A DNA stretch of 60,883 nt from Diplocarpon mali (Eukaryota > Ascomycota > Leotiomycetes > Helotiales > Drepanopezizaceae): positions 7,585-68,467 of the forward strand of contig JAENRP010000239.1 in NCBI GenBank assembly GCA_024741835.1. Direction: 5' to 3'. Shown piece after piece: positions 44,030-56,559 of this stretch (positions within the stretch are counted from its first letter, which is position 1; each line of letters begins with the position of its first letter). The notes below the pieces were generated by a model. That model saw only the letters and a program-made list of their open reading frames with translations, was not told where the DNA came from and searched no databases. The position numbers were made by a program, and so were the translations under genes.

Positions 44030-45597
44030 AAGGTAATATATCCAATTAAGTAACTTAAGTACCTTTGTAATTCAATTTTAAAGGTTCGGCGGTCCCTTCC
44101 CGCCTCCCTCTCTTTAATTAAAGGGTATACGTAAGCGCTATATATATAAAAGCAACTCCAATCGGGCTTTAAGCTTGCCGTTATCTACTTAATAAGTAGT
44201 AGCTTATAGAATCGAAAATACTACTTAAACTAATTATAAAGAGCCTCGCTTAATAAGATCATCTTCTTCCTAGCAAGTAAGGAGATATTATAAAAGTATA
44301 TAGTAGCCTTTATAACCTTTGGCCAAAGGCTCGCTAGAAGCCTGGTATAAATCCTCATTTTAATAGAGCGTTTAATCAACTCCCTTCCTACTCGCTCTGC
44401 GCCTCTATTAGGTTAGTATATATAGGTAGGAGTAAGCTCTAAATCGATTCCCTCCTCTTTTACCTATCTCTAGTATTCTATAAGAGAGTCTTCCCTTAGG
44501 AAGATTATTAAAGTATTATTATCTTACCTAATCTTGCAAATGGAAAGCTTATATTAGCGTTTCACTTATGCTTTAAAGGCCTAGAGGACCTTTATAACTA
44601 TATCTCCGCCCTTTGATTTTAATAGGAACGTCTAGAGTATACTGCTATACTTATCCTTAATTAAAAGAACTTATAAGTAGCTATTATATAAGTTATTTAG
44701 AAAATTAAAGAGATCCTAGGAGATCTTAAAGAAGGGCCTTAAAGATCGCTTCTTAAAGGTAGTATAAGAAATAACTTACCTAGTAGACGCTACTGCGTAT
44801 ATAAGGCACTTTAGCCTTTATATTCCCTTGATCTTCACTCCCTTAGCGCACTTGACTAGCGCTTAGAGAGCCTTTGCGCCTAAGTAGCCAGCGCAAAGGT
44901 ACTACGTATACGCGTTATTATCCTGCACTTTAATAGGCGTATAGCTAGACTAAAACCTATTGTAAAGCATTATCTCAGCTATAAGGAACGCTATTAAGGC
45001 AGAGAAGTTATATTAAAGCATATTTAGAAGATCTAAATAGTTGATAGGCTTATATTTAAAGAAAATAAGATTATAATAACGCTTTAACTAAGCTCGCTTT
45101 ATAGAATCTCTAATGCTCTTAAAGCGCAAAGTAAGGTCTACCCTAGAGTACTAAAAACTCTTATTTGCAAAGAGCCTCTTTAAGATAATATTAGTAGTAA
45201 ACTCCTCTATAATAGTAACGTTACGCAGCGTTATCCCTATAGGAGAGCTGTTATATTATAAAAGAGAGTCTGCCATATATCTATTACCTCTCTTAATAAT
45301 AGGGAGTCTTAAGGTACCTGCTTTAATATATTGCTATAAGTCGCCAGAAGGCTTAAAGGTGCCTGCGATAAGTAAATCCTTTAAATTAATAATATAAGTA
45401 GTAGTGCAATTATCAAAGAGCGTACTTAAGGAGAGCGGGTAGCGTTCTAGCTTAAAGAGGTAGTAGATATTGAACGATTCTTCAAAAGTATTAAAGGCAA
45501 AGGGATCTATTACTATAAAGATTAGTAAGTTCTCCCTTTTGCTTAAACCATCCTCTTTAAAGGCTAAAGCCTTTCCTTTAAATTTATCAATTGCTAT
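44030..45597 (-). pseudogene. E integrase, protease and gag remnant
   Basis: Minus strand. Protease about 45440-45290: D-N-C-T-T-T-Y-I-I-N (from DSGATTH-type site), K-D-L-L-I-A-G-T-F. GAG-pre-integrase about 45000-44800. Integrase core about 44680-44300, with I-R-x-D-N-N-T-L-I-I near 44530 and E-G-I-D-L-E-L-T-P then G-A-E-R near 44400, the D-D-E region of fungal copia elements. Between 45440 and 45597 a short piece of gag-like sequence remains before the LTR-like block. The gag start is missing. Confidence 0.85.
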
Positions 45598-45857
45598 TAT
45601 AGAGACCTGAGATGGATAGGTCTCGTGACATATATCATATGATCGGCGCAGGCCGGTAGGAGGATAAAAGGGCCACCTTCTATATATAGAGACAGTGCGT
45701 GTTGCCATAGTACTAAATATACCCTATACTTAGGACTTATCCTTAATATCTTATCTAAGAGAGCCCGCTTATAGTGCTTCCTCCTTTTGTTTTTAGGTCT
45801 TCCCTTAGGCCTATTCTTATATTGTCTCCCTTCAGTTTTATATTAGTAACTTACGCA
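45598..45857 (+). repeat. LTR-like block, probable 5' LTR of family A copy 2
   Basis: It begins TATAGAGACCTGAG (from TGTAGAGACC) and runs about 250-260 bp; the end is at 45845 or 45857. Homologous to the lone LTR at 43735-43982, shared segments including GAGAGCCCGCTT and GGCCTATTCTTATATTGT. It lies upstream of the A2 gag in the right orientation for its 5' LTR, but no matching 3' LTR is seen in the window, so the assignment is inference. TATA-like GGATAAAAGGG at 45662. Confidence 0.6.
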
Positions 45858-46551
45858 GGGACCGATTTCTTAAGATTTCCGTCCTTATACAACCTTATCG
45901 ATCTCTTAATTTATAGATAAGAGACTGGCCTTTGAAATACGTCTTTAAAATACTTATAGCATTTTAATCAACTTTAAAACCCTTATCCTTAATCGCTTAG
46001 TTATTTAAAACTATCGATTTTCGTTTAGCAACTATTAATAACCTTAGACTTTCCCTTTTTAGCTCTACTTTAAAAACCCTTATTCTCTTCCTTAACTCCG
46101 AGATTTTCGGAATTTTCGGCTTCCTAGTATGAAAAGTTTGGCGAACCCTATAATAGCAATCTTAAATAGCAGTGGTTTCGAGTACTTAAGTAATACTAAG
46201 CGTAAACTCTAATTGGAAGTGCCTCCTTAAAATCCTTAGAAATCCGAATTTGATAATTCAACTGCCTTAGCTCGATAAAATTCTAAAAATTGCCTTAGAA
46301 TCGTCTCTAAAGACCCCTTTATTCTAAAGACTAATAGGAATTAGCTTAAAGGCTAAGAAGAATCTTAGATATAAACCTTATCTTAGAAATTAGTCTTAAA
46401 TTAAGTAAACCTTATCTTATTGCAATTAGTTGCAATACTCCTATTAGCTATTTAGTACCTACTTAAAATCTTTTAATAAACTTAGATTAAACTTTTAATA
46501 GAATCCGAAATTCCACTCTTAGGCCTGGCCTATAAGTAAGAGGATAAAAAG
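45858..46551 (+). other. Family A leader (copy 2)
   Basis: AT-rich, no frame recognised. It contains a palindrome (46515-46537) 37 bp before the gag ATG, out of phase with it, so this copy is untranslated. No clear primer-binding site was recognised after the LTR-like block. Confidence 0.5.
46515..46537. repeat. Palindrome in the family A leader
   Basis: Arms ACTCTTAGGCC and GGCCTATAAGT; untranslated, just before the gag ATG. Confidence 0.85.
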
Positions 46552-49430
46552 ATGTCCTTAAACAACTTAGGACTGCCACTTACTTTTTTAATATTAACGC
46601 TTGAAAATACTAATAATAATAATAATTTTAAACTTTTTACTAACCCTTTATCCGAATCTTTTTAAACTCGTCCTAATCACTTTAAGATTGACTCGGATTC
46701 TGAATGCTCTTTAAGCCCTTTTGAATTTCGAAGTACTCCTTTTAGTAATCAATCTCGCAATATTAAAGCTTCTCCTTTACCCCTTATAGATTCTATTAAC
46801 TTAGACAGTTAGTATAAAATAATAATAGCCGCATTTAGGGCTATTATTAATCACTTTCCCCTCTTTAGTTCCTTTAGCGCTTTTCACTTTATAGGCGCTA
46901 ATATTACTAATTTCCTTAAGTAATATAAGGAAACTTATTACGATTTTAATATTATATAAAAGGATATGATTTCTCGACTTCCTTACTACTATAATTATAT
47001 AAGTAAGGATATTATTAAGTCCTTTCTTAAATGGAAAACTTATAGTTTATAAGAACTCCTTATTAAGGCCCTTAAATCTGAATTTCGCGAATTTAATAAA
47101 TAGTAGATTTATAATACTTTAGCTTTCTTAAAGGAATTTATTCTAATCACTTATACTCCTAAGGAATTTAAAAACTACTATTAGACTTTTACTTATATAT
47201 TAAATACCTTAATCAACTAGAAAATACTTAGCGAAGTTGAAAGAGGCCGCCTTTTCTTACTTAGATTACCTACTGACCTTTGAAATAAGATCATTAAGCA
47301 TTTTAGGATTAATAAGCAAGACCTTATAACCTTTGCCTTATTTAAGGAATTCTCGGCCTTTGCTTTAAAATCAGATCTTAATAAGAGAACTATTAATACT
47401 ATAGAATAGGAAAAAGCCCTTACTCCCTTTTATACTAAAGACCTTAAGAGCCTAGTCCAAGAATACTCAAAGGCTTTGGAAGTTATAAAGGAGGTAAAGA
47501 AGAACCTAGTGGTTATACCTTTTACTCGCAGTCCCGACTTAAGAGTAAGATCCAACCTTAGAATTAAAGAACTTAAGACCTAATTTATAGAACTCTGAAT
47601 CTAAAGCTTAGAAACTAGAATTAATAATCTCTTATAGGAAAAATAGCATATTCCCTAATTTAGTAATAGGTAAAACTTAGCTATTATAAGCTAATATAAT
47701 AGTTCCTATTACCAGACTCTTACTTCTTATTATTCGAAACAACTAGCTAATATAAGAACTTAATAGTTAATTAAAGAAGGAGAAATTAATCTTAACCAGC
47801 ACTCTGCTAATATTAATACTATAGGGTATTAAGGGAATGGCAATAGAAGACAACTAACCTGCAACTTTTGCAATAACAAAGAACTTAACTGCGCTTTATA
47901 TAAGTATCGTAATAATTGCCCTCTTTTCTATTGTTTTATTAATACTAGGGTTATATATATTAATAAGTATAAGATGCTTTATATTAAAGATCCTAAGCCA
48001 GAAGCTATCCTTATTAAAAAGCACTAGAATCGCTTATAATTACAGACTATTCGAACGATAATATATAATACGAAATAGGACGAGAATTTAGTCGAATAAT
48101 AGCGTATTATAAATATAAATGCTAAAATTCCAACTTATATATATATTAATCCAATTAGCAATCTACCTAAGGGAGTTCTTAAGGACTTAGCTTTTAATTA
48201 AATAGCTATAGAAGTTAAAGGCATCTTTATCTTAAGATAGGTTAATAATAATGTATCTGCTGATATTAATGCTACTTCTATATTTAGAAACCCTTAGAAT
48301 ACTTAGCGTCCTTTTAGATCTACTACTCCCTTAATACTAATAAAACCAGCTAAAGTCTAGAAATCAATGTATATAACTTAGGAATCTTAATATAGAGTCT
48401 AAACGCTAAAAGATACTTAATAATTTAGAACTGCAATAGATAAGGATAAAGCCAATATAGCAAACGAATTGATCAGAGATATAATAGACGAAGATAGCTC
48501 TAAGCTTAAAGATTAAGAAGTTAAAGTTATTACGCGGACCCTTAACCTTAAGCGAAAGAGATAGATATTAAAATAGGAGAAATTCGTTAACAAATACGCT
48601 AGTTCAACTATAATAAAGAAAGCCGTAGAGAATATTATAGCTTAGCAAATTAACCTTACGTTTAAAGACCTATTTAGTTTAATTAGACGCTTTAATAAAG
48701 TGCTAAGAAAGTATATTTTAATTGCCTTTAAAGATTTGAATAATAATAAGGAAATGGAAATTATAATATAAAAGAACTCTAAGAAGCACTTAGCCTTAAT
48801 TAAATGTCTTTAGATTGTAAAAGATAAAGGAACCCAGAGGTATTATAATATTATAGTAATAGCTTTAATATCTTAGAATATTAATTGAAATTGTTTAGCA
48901 ATTGCGATAAAAAGCCTTATTATTATTTGTTTTATAAAAGAATTAGTTAAAGTAAAGGCTCTAATCGATTGTAGTTTAGAAGTTAATGTAATAATTAGAA
49001 AAGTGGCGAAAATAGCTTAATTAACAATCGTTAGCAATCGACTCCTTATTTATTCGACTATCTTTAGATCGAAATATAATTTTAATAAATAGGTGAAAAA
49101 CGTAAAGGTTAGAGTTAGAGGAATCATTAATTATACTAACTTTTTAATAATAGAGAATTCTTCGAATAATATTCTTTTAGGAATACCCTTTATTTTAGAA
49201 TCTTAGCTAATATTTAACTATCCTAGAAATAGGCTTATAAAAGCTAGCCTTTAGAATACAGATCGATCCTTAAAAGGATAAATAGTTATTATAGGAAATA
49301 TAGCCGAATTCTAAAACAAGGTTTTAAGAAACGATTAGCTAGTATAAAGGCTAGGCTTAATGCTAGTAAAGGAAGATACCTAGTAAGGAGTTATAATAAA
49401 AGAAAGGTAAGTTTGCCAATTTTGAATAAT
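46552..49430 (+). pseudogene. Family A gag-protease (copy 2)
   Basis: ATG at 46552. Gag about 46552-48110: Asn-rich start, a capsid-like middle with G-A-N-I-T-N-F-L near 46893, and a Cys-rich segment C-N-F-C-N-N-K-E-L-N-C near 47861-47893, a likely zinc knuckle. A palindrome at 47524-47546 is in frame and read T-R-S-P-D-L-R-V. The protease near 48958 has A-L-I-D-C-S-L-E-V-N-V (Asp kept, Gly to Ser) in the same frame as gag, then N-N-I-L-L-G-I-P-F near 49165. RT downstream is in the -1 frame relative to this one. Many RIP-type stops. Confidence 0.85.
47524..47546. repeat. Palindrome in family A gag
   Basis: 324 codons after the ATG, in frame, T-R-S-P-D-L-R-V. Confidence 0.82.
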
Positions 49431-49439
49431 AGCGATTTA

Positions 49440-49624
49440 ACTCGCAGTCCTAGACTAAGAGTCAAATCTGGAATTTTGAAAAATAGTATAATTAGTATTT
49501 TATCAGCTTAATAATTAAGAAAAAAGAAAAATAAGATAAAGAAGAGAGTTTATTTTATAAATTTCGATAATTTACTAATCATTTTAAAAAACTTAAAAAC
49601 CACTTATAAGCTAGACCCGCGAGT
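49440..49624. repeat. Two palindromes in the family A pre-RT linker
   Basis: 49440-49462 and 49602-49624; both in the RT frame, which is -1 relative to gag-protease. Confidence 0.82.
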
Positions 49625-51568
49625 GAAAAACAATAAAATTACTAATAATATTTCCATTTACGCACTTTAAATTGATAATTTAGAAAATCTTTTATTTATT
49701 TTTAAAAAGGAAAATTCGGATCATTTCATAGGATTTGATAAAAAAGGAAAGAAGCAAAGAGGCATAGTACTAGCTAATATTCGAACTATATATAAAAGCA
49801 AGGCCGATAAAGTACAACTAGTGGATTAGGGAATCTTTAACAGCTTAAAGCCTAGAGGACTGGATGATTAGTTTGAATAAGATAAGAAGCTTCGACCTCT
49901 AAAGCCGAGTGGCAAATTCGATAAGTTTATTATAGGCAGATTTTCTAATAAACCTATCGGATATCGACTAATAAAAGAACGTTTTAATATGCTAAAAATT
50001 AGAGAAGACTTAATAGAGTAAGAACGCAAACTACTTTATAAAACCTTAATAAATCGAAAAGACGCTTTAGCTTTTGATTAAATAGAACTTGGCTAGATTC
50101 GAAAAGAGGTTACGCCTTATATTAAGATTAAGATAATACCTTATAAAGCCTAGTAAGAGAAAACATTTAAGGTCCTTAAAGCTCTTTAAGAAAAGGTAAT
50201 CGAAATGTTAAAGGATAGGCTAAAGCAAGGTATTCTTAAGTTCTATAATAGCCCTTATAGGAATAAATAGTTCTTAGTTGCTAAGAAGGAGAAAGGAACT
50301 TATAGACTAATAATAGTAGTAGTAGAGATGAACCAAGTAACTGTTAGAGACGCTAATATTCCTTCGAATATAAATGAGTTCTCGAATAAATTCGTAGGAT
50401 TAACTTGCAGCTCTTTTATTAACTTCTTCTTTAAATATAACTAATTTATTCTTAATATTAAATCGAGAGATATAATAGTAATTCAAACCCCTTTTAAGCT
50501 ACTTCAGATAATAAGATTACCTTAAGGGGCTATAAATTCGATCGCTTAATTTGTTTGAGTAATCTATAAGATACTAGTAGATTGTATACCTAATATTGCG
50601 CTCCCTTATATAAACGATATAAGAGTAAAAGGATTAAGATCATTCTATAACTATAAAGAAGTTCTCCTTAGTATATAACAATTTATAATAGAATATATTT
50701 AAAACTTAGACTAAGTACTTATATAATTTAAAAGGGCAAGAGCAATAGTTGGTCCGAAGTTATAATACTATCTTCTATCGATAGAAATTATTAGTTTTAT
50801 TACTGATTCTAATAGCCGAAGTCCTTAAAGGGCTAAAGTACTTAAAATCGACAAATAGAAGAGGTATAATAATATAGTAGAAGCTCGCGCGTTTATTAGA
50901 ATTATGGTATACTATTGCATTTGAATTAAGGATTTTACTAAAAAGGCAGTACCTATTTATTCCTTATTTCGGAAAGGGGCTGAGTTTCAGTAGGAGAAAC
51001 CTCAAATAGAGGCTATAAAATAACTAAAGCAAGCGTTGCTTAAAGCGCCTTATCTAATTAAAATAGACTATAGAGCCGACGCTAGGCCAATTATACTAAC
51101 AGTTGACGCAAGCTTAATTAGATGGGGTGCTATCCTTTAATAAGCTGATAGCTAGTAGAAAAGACATTTAGCTTACTTTAAAAGTGGTCTTTAGAATCTA
51201 ATAGAAATAAAGTATAATACTATTAAATAGGAATGCAAAGGCGCTTTAAAGGCAATAAAAAAGATAAGAAGCGACCTCTATAGCACTTACTTCATTCTTG
51301 AAACTAATACTAAAGTACTAGTAGAACAACTAAATAAAGCTGCAAGCGACCTATTAAGAGCCTTACTAATAAAATAGATTACTTAAATAAGACTAATAGA
51401 CTTTAAAGTCAAATATATTCTAAAAATGAAAAATACTGCTACTAATAGCCTTTTAAAAAGAACTCGGCCCTACCCCTTTAATTTGATTAAAGAAGATAAA
51501 ATAGATATTAATAAATAGGTAGAAAACGAAGTTGGTTATCTATCGATATATTACCTTAAAGGGACTCG

Positions 51569-51591
51569 ACTTGCAAGCCCAGCCTATAAGT
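51569..51591. repeat. Palindrome in the A copy 2 RNase H-integrase linker
   Basis: Homologous to 15668-15690; read in another frame (L-A-S-P-A-Y) than most copies. Confidence 0.8.
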
Positions 51592-53002
51592 TAAATAAAA
51601 GAATTTTATCACCTAATTACTTAAGTAATTCTAAAGAAATCGCAAAGTTTTTAATCACACTTAAACGATTAAAGACGGTTACTCTTAAGGATTTTTAGAA
51701 ATTCAAAGCTAAAGCTCTGATTTATCTAATATAAGAAAGATGATTATTCAAAAGGAGTAATAACTTATTCCCTATACGACTCTGCTTAAATGATAAAAAA
51801 CTAAGGGCTAAGGCTATCTAGGATATTTATAAGGAAACTGGCCATTAAGAAGCTAAGTCCACTTACTACTAACTCTTAAGAAAATTCTTTTAAAAAGGCT
51901 CTTTTAAAGACTGCAAAGCTTTTATAAAGAGTTATATCCTCTATTAGAAACGAAAACCTAATTATAAGGAAAATCCCTTATTCCTAACCTAGCTATTAGG
52001 CCTTTTCTATAAAGACAGCCTTAATATTATATAAGTACTAACTATTAAGAATAGGATAATATATTTTACTTTAGTAAAGGAAGACCTATTAAAATAGCCT
52101 AAAGGACGACCTTTAAGATCTACTAACTTTGAATCTATTGCAAAGTTCCTTTAAGAAGATATAGTCTATTACTATAGACTTTTTAGCAAATTAACTATTA
52201 ATAGAGGCCTTGAAAATAAAGGAGTAGTTAAAGCTTTCTTACGAAAATATAGCATTAAATAGGTTCAAATCTCAGTATATAATTCGAAAGCTAATAGAGT
52301 AGTAGAATAAAGATACTATAACATTCTTAATAGTCTATCTAAAGTTACTCGCAAAGGATTTAAGGATTAAATAAAACGCTTTTATAGAATACTCTTTGCT
52401 TATCGAACGATAATCTATAAACCGATCAAAGTTATACTATTCTTTCTTATTTACAATAGAGAGGCCAGCTCCCTTTTAAATCCTAATAGTCTATTTGAAG
52501 ATTATTCGATTATAATCAAATTCGGAACCGTTCTGATTTGCTTACAATAAGATGCCGATAACTTAAGCTTTAAAATATAAATATAAAGGAAATTATTCTA
52601 TAAAAGAAACGATATTAGGAAAAAGCTAAGGAAGCGTAGGCTGCTTCTAAAGTACTTAAAACGCACCCTATTTGAAAAGATGATCTTATCTTAATCTACG
52701 ATATTATAAAAAGTATTAATATATTAGTAGATATTAAACTTGACTATTAATAGCTTAGTCTATTTAAGGTTAAATCTAAGTAGAAAGATAAGGGATACTA
52801 TTCTCTTTAGGAACTTAATGGAATCGATATTAAAGGAACCTTTATAGCTAACCGACTAAAGCGCTTTTATTAATACAACCAGACCTTATTCCCTTTAAAA
52901 GACAAATTAGAAATTGATACAACCTCCGAATCCTTTATAAGAACCAATAGCAATATAAGCAATTTTAAACCCTTAGATAAAGACTAAGATTTTTCCAATT
53001 TA

Positions 53003-53025
53003 ACCTATAAGCCGGTCCTATGAGT
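53003..53025. repeat. Palindrome in the A copy 2 integrase tail
   Basis: Homologous to 36107-36129, in the frame of the integrase tail (T-Y-K-P-V-L-x-V). Confidence 0.7.
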
Positions 53026-53030
53026 AAAGA

Positions 53031-53419
53031 ATATTAAAATACCTAATTAATCGCAACCTTAAGTTATTATTCTTAAAATATCTAAAGAACGCAAGTAGGA
53101 ATATTAAACGATTTCCTAGCCTATTAATTGTCTTACCTTCCTTTAATCCTTGTTTTTATATTTTCAATAAGGTCGCCTCCTTTATTATTTAGGATATGGA
53201 TCTTTTAGGATCACTTTAAATTCTTACCTACTTTGACTTATTTTACATTCTTAATATTAGCCTTTAATTATAATATTCCTATTACTTTCCTTGAATAATA
53301 AATAAAAAGTCCAATTTCCTTAATATATATATAGTAAACCTATTATAGCTTATATGCCCTTTTAATTCTTATATCCTATTGAACTCTCTTATTTATACTA
53401 CTTATCTTTCATAAGTAAT
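53031..53419 (+). other. Pol tail and spacer before U2
   Basis: AT-rich. The first part may still be the end of pol; the rest matches 36241-36523 of copy 1. It includes a TATATATATAG stretch at about 53322-53333. No gene seen. Confidence 0.5.
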
Positions 53420-54265
53420 ATGCCTTTAAAGAACTTATAAATGGTTTTATCTACTATAGCAAGGGATAAATAAGCACTAGTTATAAACTTCTCTTAGGAT
53501 AGTAGAGCTATTATATCGTTAGAGAGCTTCAAATCGACCTACGCAGCCTTAGGAGATATAAAGCAATAAAAACTCCTTTTAGCTTATGCGAATGCCATTA
53601 GCAACCTTTCAACCTAAGTGGCCCCTGGAATTCTCTAATTTAACAACTTCTTAACTAAAGAATTAAAACTAAAGGGAATCTTTAAAGAGGAATTCTTAGC
53701 TAATGTAGATTAATATATAACCTTGGCTAATACTTTTAAAATAGACTGAGATAAAAGAGAAGAATCTATTTAACGATTAGATAATTTAACTACTAATAAG
53801 AAAGGACTCTTATTTCGTTTGCACTTTTTAATAAATATTGATTCTAATAATAGAAGACGAGTGTTATTAAAAATTCTTAAGGAAAATACTCTTACTACTA
53901 AAGCTATTTAGATTCTTAATTTCTTTATTATTTAAGAAGGAGTAGTAAAATTCTAAAGCAATCGAATTCGCAGTCGCAGATTTATAGGCCTATCTAATAT
54001 AGTACTTATAGCAGCTAATAGGGCTATAAAAAGATCAAATTAAGCTATAGATATTACCTTACCTAATAGCACTATTATTAATATACTAGGGCTTTGCGCT
54101 TTTGCTTATAGTTTGCTTATTTTAAAAGAGAACTAGACTCTTATAATAGGGTTTAGATAAGATTTCTTTAATAATAAAGAAGGGAATTAGTTATTTATAA
54201 TTAAGCTTGCTTTAAAATTCGCTTCTTAACCTAAAGATATAATAAGTGCTAAACTATATAATTTG

Positions 54266-54288
54266 ACTTGCGGTCTTAAACTAAGAGT
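54266..54288. repeat. Palindrome at codon 283 of U2
   Basis: Collinear with 37370 (U1) and 58189 (U3). Confidence 0.82.
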
Positions 54289-55651
54289 TAGAAATAAGAA
54301 TTTTAAAATTGGACCTAACTTACCTTTTGCTAAAATAATTTTAGAAACCGCTGCTAAACAAACTACCCAAACGCTTAGCGCAGCCTCTTTAGAATTTTCG
54401 GAATCTTTAAAGGACTCTCCTTTAGTTAAACGACCTATTTTAGCTTAACCTTTAAAAAGGATAGATTATTCAATAGCTACCTTAGCTAATTTGCAATTTA
54501 AAACTAAAGGATTGCGCGCTTACTTAAACTCCTTCTTTAATAACTTAAAGGAGCTAGTTCTTAACTTCTTTATATCTATATACAACCGTTTTAGAAATGA
54601 TAATATAAGGAAAGACCCTATTCCTATTACTCTAAAGACAATTAAAAAAGCTATTAGATAGATTTAATAGCTTATCTTAAACGAGTTTGCCTCTATAGAT
54701 ATTATTCAATTCTTTAATAATTATAAAAGTCAAGAACCTAGTCTCTTAAATGCTAAGCAAGACTATTTTATCTTATAAGAAAGAGAACGCAAAGAGGAAT
54801 CTATTAATTAAGATATTTATAATTATAGTAATATGCCTCAATCGGTCATTCTTAACCTTAAGCTTAAAGAACGATATAATATTTAGGTATCTTTTATAAT
54901 AAAGACTCACTTTCGATAGTATCTTCTTAGCGTAGGAATCGAAGGGAGAAGACTTTGCGACCTTTATATTTGCTCTCTTTTAGTTTACTATAGTCTTAAT
55001 TATAAAGGATTTAATATTAATAAAACTATTAAATACTTCAAACTTCTCTATATAGTAGAAGATATTGATCTTTTTCTAATCTACTTTAATAATTAGTTCT
55101 TTATCTTTTTAAAGATACGCAAATCTAACCTATTGATAATAGAGGCATCTTTAGGTATTATAAAATTTAAGGCTAATCCTAAAGCCTTAAAGGCATTAGA
55201 GCTGATTAAATAGAATAATTCTTTCTTTTCGATATTATTAAGCAATAAATAGTAAGAGGAAATAGAGGAAGAAAGGTCAATTATAATACTTAAACCCTTT
55301 AAATGCCGCTTCCTAACTGATAATTTTACTACTAATAATAGTGCTTTTATAAGTATATTCCTCTCTATTATAAGATAAGAAGTAGAGATATACCTTTATC
55401 ACTTCTGCCTTATAGATAATACAACCTTTATACCTTTTTATTTTCTTTATAATATAATATTTAGCCTTATTTAATAAGTCCTTTGGATGCATTATAGACT
55501 CTACCTCTTAGCTATAATAGCGAAAAGTGGAGGAGCCTATTAGCTTATGGCCTACCTTAAACCTCCTTAATTAATTGGCCTTAGTCTTTATAATTAAGTC
55601 GTTTTAATAAAGAGAGATACAAATACTACTAATAAAGAAATTCTAATTTTC

Positions 55652-55674
55652 ACTTGCGGTCCTAGCCTATAAGT
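55652..55674. repeat. Palindrome at codon 745 of U2
   Basis: Collinear with 59605-59627 of U3 (codon 769); both follow the Y-R-L-Y-L region. Confidence 0.82.
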
Positions 55675-56536
55675 TAATTTTATTAAAAAGCAAGTCTTAG
55701 ATTATCAGATCCTACCGATCGGATAAGGGCCAGCTTTTAAAAGCCTTAATAGGTAGGTCGGCTCTTAGTCGATTATAAAACTCATTCTATCTATAAAGAA
55801 GATAAGTCAATAGACTTCCTAAGCACTTAGTTTAAAATTTTAACTAACTTAAATAATTGCAAAGTTAAAGTAAAAGGAGATCTTGCGACTTATTACTAAT
55901 AATAGCAATCCAATTATAGTAATAATAAAATAGGGATACCTTTTTAAAATGCTTTCAGACAATTCTTATAGGATTAATAGTTTTATAACCTTTTATAACA
56001 ACTATATAGCTATCCTTAATAAGAATACCTTGGAAAATAAGACTCAAATCTCCGATTTTATCTTTTCAATCTCTACTTTAAAGTAACCTCTAGTACTTCG
56101 ATAGATTAATATAAGTAGAACTATTGCACCTTTTAAGGCAGCTTTTCATCTTAAGAACTATAGTAGCCTTTTTAAAGCCATTATTAATTAATACTTTTAA
56201 ATAGATCTATTAGTTATAATCGAAGTATAGGAGTTATTTCTTCTTAATAAAGACGAATTGAAAATCCACCTTATAAAATATAATCAAAAGCTCTTTAACG
56301 CCCTTATTAAGGCTTAGACAAACGTTATAAATACTAAGTCGCTTCTTTATAGACTTAAGTCTTAGGAATAGTATAATAAAGTAAATGCTATCTAAGAGCT
56401 TAATATACTAATTGATAAAGGTATTATTATAAGAAAATTCGGAAAAGAGATAAACTGAGACTCTAGTATAGTATTAGACCCTAATTTAGGAACTAATCCC
56501 CTATTTTTACCCTTAAGCTTAAAAACGCTAAGACTA

Positions 56537-56559
56537 ACTCGCAAGCCTAGCTTGCGAGT
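56537..56559. repeat. Palindrome at codon 1040 of U2
   Basis: Arms ACTCGCAAGCC and AGCTTGCGAGT. Collinear with codon 1043 of U3. Confidence 0.85.

Larger units (their letters stand above)
37818..45597 (-). mobile_element. E: Ty1/copia retrotransposon, minus strand, 5' end missing
   Basis: Inserted in U1; the left 5 bp ATTCT (37813-37817) is the presumed target duplication, whose partner is not seen. The 3' LTR is at 37818-38014. Minus-strand pol is recognised from protease (45440-45290) to RNase H (39490). It carries the gag-only element and a lone LTR. At 45597 it is cut by the LTR-like start of family A copy 2, so gag and the 5' LTR would lie right of the window. I saw no 23-bp palindrome in it. 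Confidence 0.85.
49431..53030 (+). pseudogene. Family A Pol: RT, RNase H, integrase (copy 2)
   Basis: Frame -1 relative to gag-protease. Two palindromes (49440, 49602) in the pre-RT linker are in the RT frame. RT about 50170-50760: F-Y-N-S-P-Y-R-N near 50241, G-T-Y-R-L-I near 50300, and L-P-Y-I-N-D-I-R-V-K-G near 50600-50632. RNase H about 51050-51470 (D-A-R-P-I-I-L-T-V-D-A-S, intact first Asp). Integrase from about 51760: I-Y-K-E-T-G-H, C-I/L-x-C remnants, core with G-L-E-N-K-G-V-V-K-A-F-L near 52210 and Y-N-S-K-A-N near 52285. A one-base shift lies between about 52440 and 52680. The tail has D-L-I-L-I-Y-D, L-N-G-I-D-I-K-G-T-F and A-N-R-L-K-R-F. Confidence 0.88.
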
